8,942 bases of DNA, taken from positions 1-8,942 of the forward strand of contig JBBREP010000121.1 in NCBI GenBank assembly GCA_038202885.1, in the 5' to 3' direction. The notes beneath the pieces are model-generated. The model worked only from the letters and a program-made list of their open reading frames with translations, did not search any database and had not been told where the DNA came from. This DNA comes from JBBREP01 sp038202885 (GTDB lineage: Bacteria > Actinomycetota > Acidimicrobiia > IMCC26256 > PALSA-610). Made by a program: the position numbers and the translations under genes. Below, piece after piece: positions 6,323-8,942 of the stretch. Within the stretch, counting starts at the first letter, position 1, and every line of letters starts with the position of its first letter.

Positions 6323-7624
6323 TCACAACGGTCTGACCGCGTCGGCTGGCGCAAGTCGAGCGGCGCGCGACGCAGGCGAAATGCCGGCGATCGCACCGAC
6401 GAGGATGGCGGCACCGAAGCCGATACCGACGCTGGAAAGAGGCACTGAGAACACGATATGACGAACGCGCGCGTAACCCGCAGTGATCGCTATGCCGAGC
6501 CCGACACCGATGAGGCCACCGAGCACGGCGAGCATCACCGCTTCGATGAGGAACTGCGCACGCACGTGGCGCTTCGTGGCGCCGAGCGCGCGACGCACAC
6601 CGATCTCCACGCGCCGTTCGAGTACCGAGATCACCATGACGTTGGCGATGCCGATGCCACCGACGAGCAGCGCCACGCCGCCGAGCCCGAGCAACAACGC
6701 GTTGAGGGTGCTGTTGGCCGCGTTCTTCGCCGCGATCGCGTCTGATGGACGCGTGACGGTCGCTTCACCGGGGTTCTGAGGGTCGGTCGTGGCCGGCAGC
6801 ACGTTGTACACGGCGTCGACCTGGTCGGGCGACGCGACAACGAACACCGTGGATGGGGCCACGGCGGTCGCGAACAGGTTCGCGGCAATCGGATACCCGA
6901 TGAAGGCCGACGAATCGAGGTTCGGGAACAGTGGGATGGCCTTCATGATGCCCGCGAGCGAAAACCAATGGCCCGACACGTACAGGCGCTGGTTCGGCGA
7001 CGTGCTTGAGATCCCGAGGCGTTGTGCCGCGGTCGCCCCAAGCACGATCGTCGGGTACCGCTCGGTGGCTGCGTTGAGGAACGCACCGGCCTGTAACGAA
7101 CCACCCGTCGCCGACAAGAAGTACGGATCCGTTGCCTGCACCGAGACCCCACTCGTCACCTCGGAATCGACGATGTCGGAGCGACGCACGGTGGCGGTCA
7201 CCGTGGTGATCCCACTGGCCGACTCCACTGCACCCACCCGGCGAGCCATTGCGATCGCACTGTCGTCGAGCGCCGCGGTGGCACCCGGCGTGAACGAGGC
7301 GCCCGCGGCTACCTCGAGATGGTTCGTGCCGAGCGCGTCGAGCTTGGCGATGAGGTCGGCGCGGCTCGATGCCGAGATCCCCAATACTGCGACCAGCGCG
7401 GCGATACCGATCGCGATACCCGTGGCGGTGAGCACCGTACGAAGCCGGCGCGTCCGCATGCCGACCGTGCCGACACGGAGCAAGTCGGACACGCGCATCC
7501 GGCTTCGGGCCTGGCGTGACGAAACGTCGTTGGCGGTGCGGCCACGATCGCCACGGTTGATGAGATCCACAGGCGTCGCGACGGGGTCGTCGTCGACCTG
7601 CACCTGGCCGTCACGCTCCGCCAT
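6323..7624 (-). CDS. MacB/FtsX-type ABC transporter permease
   Basis: A 433-residue permease of the MacB family. One transmembrane helix lies near residues 64-83, then a large extracytoplasmic MacB-PCD-type domain (about 88-305), then three helices near 309-333, 357-381 and 399-417. The FtsX signature follows the second helix (ERRVEIGVRRALGATKRHV, 336-354), and the protein ends in the family-typical P-A-x-A-V-R-P-L. Such permeases work by mechanotransmission with a LolD/MacB ATPase and a periplasmic-type adaptor, both encoded just upstream. Start: ATG at 7624 overlaps the ATPase gene by 14 nt and gives a 42-residue polar leader; ATG at 7498 would give a shorter, more standard N-terminus (MRVSDLLRVG). 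Neither has a strong ribosome site. The substrate (peptide, antibiotic, lipid or lipoprotein) is not evident. Confidence 0.93.
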   Translation of the reverse strand: MAERDGQVQVDDDPVATPVDLINRGDRGRTANDVSSRQARSRMRVSDLLRVGTVGMRTRRLRTVLTATGIAIGIAALVAVLGISASSRADLIAKLDALGTNHLEVAAGASFTPGATAALDDSAIAMARRVGAVESASGITTVTATVRRSDIVDSEVTSGVSVQATDPYFLSATGGSLQAGAFLNAATERYPTIVLGATAAQRLGISSTSPNQRLYVSGHWFSLAGIMKAIPLFPNLDSSAFIGYPIAANLFATAVAPSTVFVVASPDQVDAVYNVLPATTDPQNPGEATVTRPSDAIAAKNAANSTLNALLLGLGGVALLVGGIGIANVMVISVLERRVEIGVRRALGATKRHVRAQFLIEAVMLAVLGGLIGVGLGIAITAGYARVRHIVFSVPLSSVGIGFGAAILVGAIAGISPASRAARLAPADAVRPL

Positions 7625-8348
7625 CGCCGCCACTGGTCCCGTCGCGGCCATCAACGCCACGTTCGTGTGGCTTGGTCGCATCGTCGACGACGCGGCCGTC
7701 ACGCAGCCGGACTTGTCGCGGCAAGGTCGCAGCGATCCCGACATCGTGCGTAATGACCACGATCGTCACGCCCTCGGCGTGCAGCGTGTCGAAGGCCTCC
7801 ATGATCGCCTCGCCGTTGCGCGTGTCGAGGTTGCCCGTGGGCTCGTCGGCCAACACCATCGCGGGTTCGGTCACGATGGCCCGCGCGATCGCGACCCGCT
7901 GGCGCTCACCACCGGAGAGCTGCCCGGGCCGATGACGCGCCCGATCGGCGAGCCCGACACGTTCGAGTGCCTCCACCGCACGACGAGCGCGGTCTCGTTT
8001 GGTGACCGCTTGATACGTGAGCCCAAGTGCGACGTTCTCGGTGGCCGACAGGCCGTCGATCAAGTTGAACGACTGGAACACGAAACCAATCCTTCGGCCG
8101 CGCACCGATGACAGGTCACGGTCGGCGAGGCGGCCGATGTCGACCCCGTCGACCCGGACGGTTCCCGACGATGGCTTGTCGAGCGCACCCAAAAGGTGCA
8201 ACAGCGTGCTCTTGCCCGAGCCGGATGGCCCGACGATCCCGACGAACTCGCCGGCATCGACGGACATCGACAAGCCGTCGATCGCGCGCAACGGCGGCGT
8301 ACCGGGATATTCCTTGACGACATCAACGGCCTCGAGGACCGCGCTCAC
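7611..8348 (-). CDS. ABC transporter ATP-binding protein, MacB/LolD type
   Basis: A 245-residue ATPase with intact motifs: Walker A GPSGSGKST (40-48), Q-loop Q92, signature LSGGERQ (144-150), Walker B MVLADEP with E169, TGNLD D-loop (171-175) and H-loop H201. The FQSFNLIDGLSATENVALGL stretch and the LADEPTGNLD form are characteristic of the LolD/MacB/FtsE branch, which fits the FtsX-type permease gene that overlaps its 3' end. The last 25 residues (Asp, Gly and Arg rich) are a non-conserved tail. Start: GTG at 8348 overlaps the adaptor stop as GTGA, and translation from there matches the family N-terminus. The longer open frame up to 8897 is a different-frame reading of the adaptor gene. Translation is probably coupled to the adaptor. 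Confidence 0.95.
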   Translation of the reverse strand: MSAVLEAVDVVKEYPGTPPLRAIDGLSMSVDAGEFVGIVGPSGSGKSTLLHLLGALDKPSSGTVRVDGVDIGRLADRDLSSVRGRRIGFVFQSFNLIDGLSATENVALGLTYQAVTKRDRARRAVEALERVGLADRARHRPGQLSGGERQRVAIARAIVTEPAMVLADEPTGNLDTRNGEAIMEAFDTLHAEGVTIVVITHDVGIAATLPRQVRLRDGRVVDDATKPHERGVDGRDGTSGGDGGA

Positions 8349-8942
8349 GCGGTGACGACCTTGTCGCCGACAGCGATGTTCCCACGCACCTCGACCAAGC
8401 TGTTCGCGAACTGCCCTGTGGTGACCCCGACCAGATGCGTGGTGCCATCGGCCCCGACGACTTGAAGCGCGTAGCCGCCTTCGGCGAGCGCCAGCAACGC
8501 GTTCGAGGGCACGGCGAGCACGTTCTTCGCCACACTCGTTGCGACCGCGACGGTGACCGGACTCTCGTCGAGCACGTGCGCCGGCGGCTTCGGCAGCGAG
8601 ATCCACAGATCGATCGTGGTGCTCGAACTCGAGTTGTTGTTCCCGCCGCTGCCAGAACCCGAGCTTGATGACACGACGGCGGTGGTCCCGAGTGAGTGCA
8701 CGACGCCGCCGGCGGTCGAGTTGTCGGCGAGGGTGACGGTGACCGCTCCTCCGGGTTTGACGTAGGCCGAGTCGGCCGGGTCGAGCGCGACGTGCACCAG
8801 CCGGGTCGTGCCGGTGACATCGAGGATCGTGCCCGACTCGCTCGCACCGACTGCGGCGACCGTTGCTGCGACTCGAACCGGACCGGGGCCGTACCACGCG
8901 TCGTTCGCGGTGACGGTGTCGGTGACCGTGCGACTCAGCGAA
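8345..8942 (-). CDS. HlyD/MacA-type exporter adaptor protein (C-terminal part, 5' end beyond window)
   Basis: The last 198 residues of an adaptor (membrane-fusion) protein. Visible are a lipoyl/barrel-type strand set (TGTTRLVHVALDPADSAYV, then GGAVTVTLAD), a Ser/Gly/Asn-rich linker (SSSSGSGSGGNNNSSSS), a second beta set (PVTVAVATSVAKNVLAVPSN) and the C-terminal membrane-proximal domain (LAEGGYALQVVG, then FANSLVEVRGNIAVGDKVV). The ALLALAEGGYALQVV and VEVRG-x2-AVGDKVV pieces are typical of the adaptor genes paired with MacB-like ABC exporters in actinobacteria, some annotated as peptidoglycan-binding proteins because of an N-terminal domain that would lie outside this window. It should link the ABC ATPase/permease pair to substrate on the outer face of the membrane. 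The stop overlaps the next gene (GTGA). Confidence 0.88.
   Translation of the reverse strand, partial: SLSRTVTDTVTANDAWYGPGPVRVAATVAAVGASESGTILDVTGTTRLVHVALDPADSAYVKPGGAVTVTLADNSTAGGVVHSLGTTAVVSSSSGSGSGGNNNSSSSTTIDLWISLPKPPAHVLDESPVTVAVATSVAKNVLAVPSNALLALAEGGYALQVVGADGTTHLVGVTTGQFANSLVEVRGNIAVGDKVVTA

Noticed and set aside
6322..6414. Longer start for the CcmA-type ATPase at 6414
   Set aside because: It would overlap the permease gene by 92 nt and add a leader not seen in the family.
8349..8897. Extension of the MacB/LolD ATPase frame up to 8897
   Set aside because: The extra residues are Arg-rich and non-family, and overlap the adaptor gene, which is in a different frame with clear adaptor motifs. 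The GTG at 8348 gives the standard ATPase start.
1..8942. CRISPR arrays, tRNA or rRNA genes, insertion sequences
   Set aside because: I saw no regularly spaced repeats, no cloverleaf-like tract and no transposase-like frame; nearly all of the window is accounted for by six genes.

Overview
The window is a high-GC bacterial segment in which every convincing gene lies on the minus strand, so the genes read from about position 8942 down to 1. High GC, frequent GTG starts, weak Shine-Dalgarno sites, short or overlapping gene junctions and the style of the exporter proteins point to an actinomycete-type bacterium (Actinomycetota). An Acidimicrobiia-like lineage is my guess and rests on general resemblance, not on a marker gene.

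Region 1 (8942 to 4610) is a compact five-gene transport operon. It starts with the C-terminal part of a HlyD/MacA-type adaptor, cut by the window edge. A MacB/LolD-type ABC ATPase and a MacB/FtsX-type permease follow, and together these three look like one tripartite exporter. A second exporter comes directly after: a CcmA/NatA-type ABC ATPase with a C-terminal accessory domain, and an ABC-2-type six-helix permease. Junctions are GTGA, 14-nt overlap, 1-nt gap and TGATG, so the block is very likely transcribed and translated as a unit. Substrates cannot be read from the sequence.

Region 2 (4545 to 3706) is a crotonase-fold (enoyl-CoA hydratase/isomerase) gene, 64 nt behind the exporter block. 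It lacks one of the two hydratase catalytic glutamates. A 100-nt spacer follows, holding two hairpins, one of them a perfect 9-bp dyad, and a possible promoter.

Region 3 (3605 to 1) is one very large, incomplete gene for an exported mosaic protein. Its order is signal peptide, cohesin-like domain, internal pair of type I dockerin calcium loops, CSLREA-like segment, long right-handed beta-helix, Ig-like domain, two PKD domains, and a C-terminal beta-sandwich-like module that runs off the window. Over 1201 residues are visible without a stop. The last module (about positions 1-590) has clearly different codon usage from the rest of the gene, which suggests module shuffling. The cohesin-like plus dockerin arrangement and the dyad over the putative promoter are the most interesting signals. 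No RNA genes, insertion sequences or CRISPR arrays were seen.
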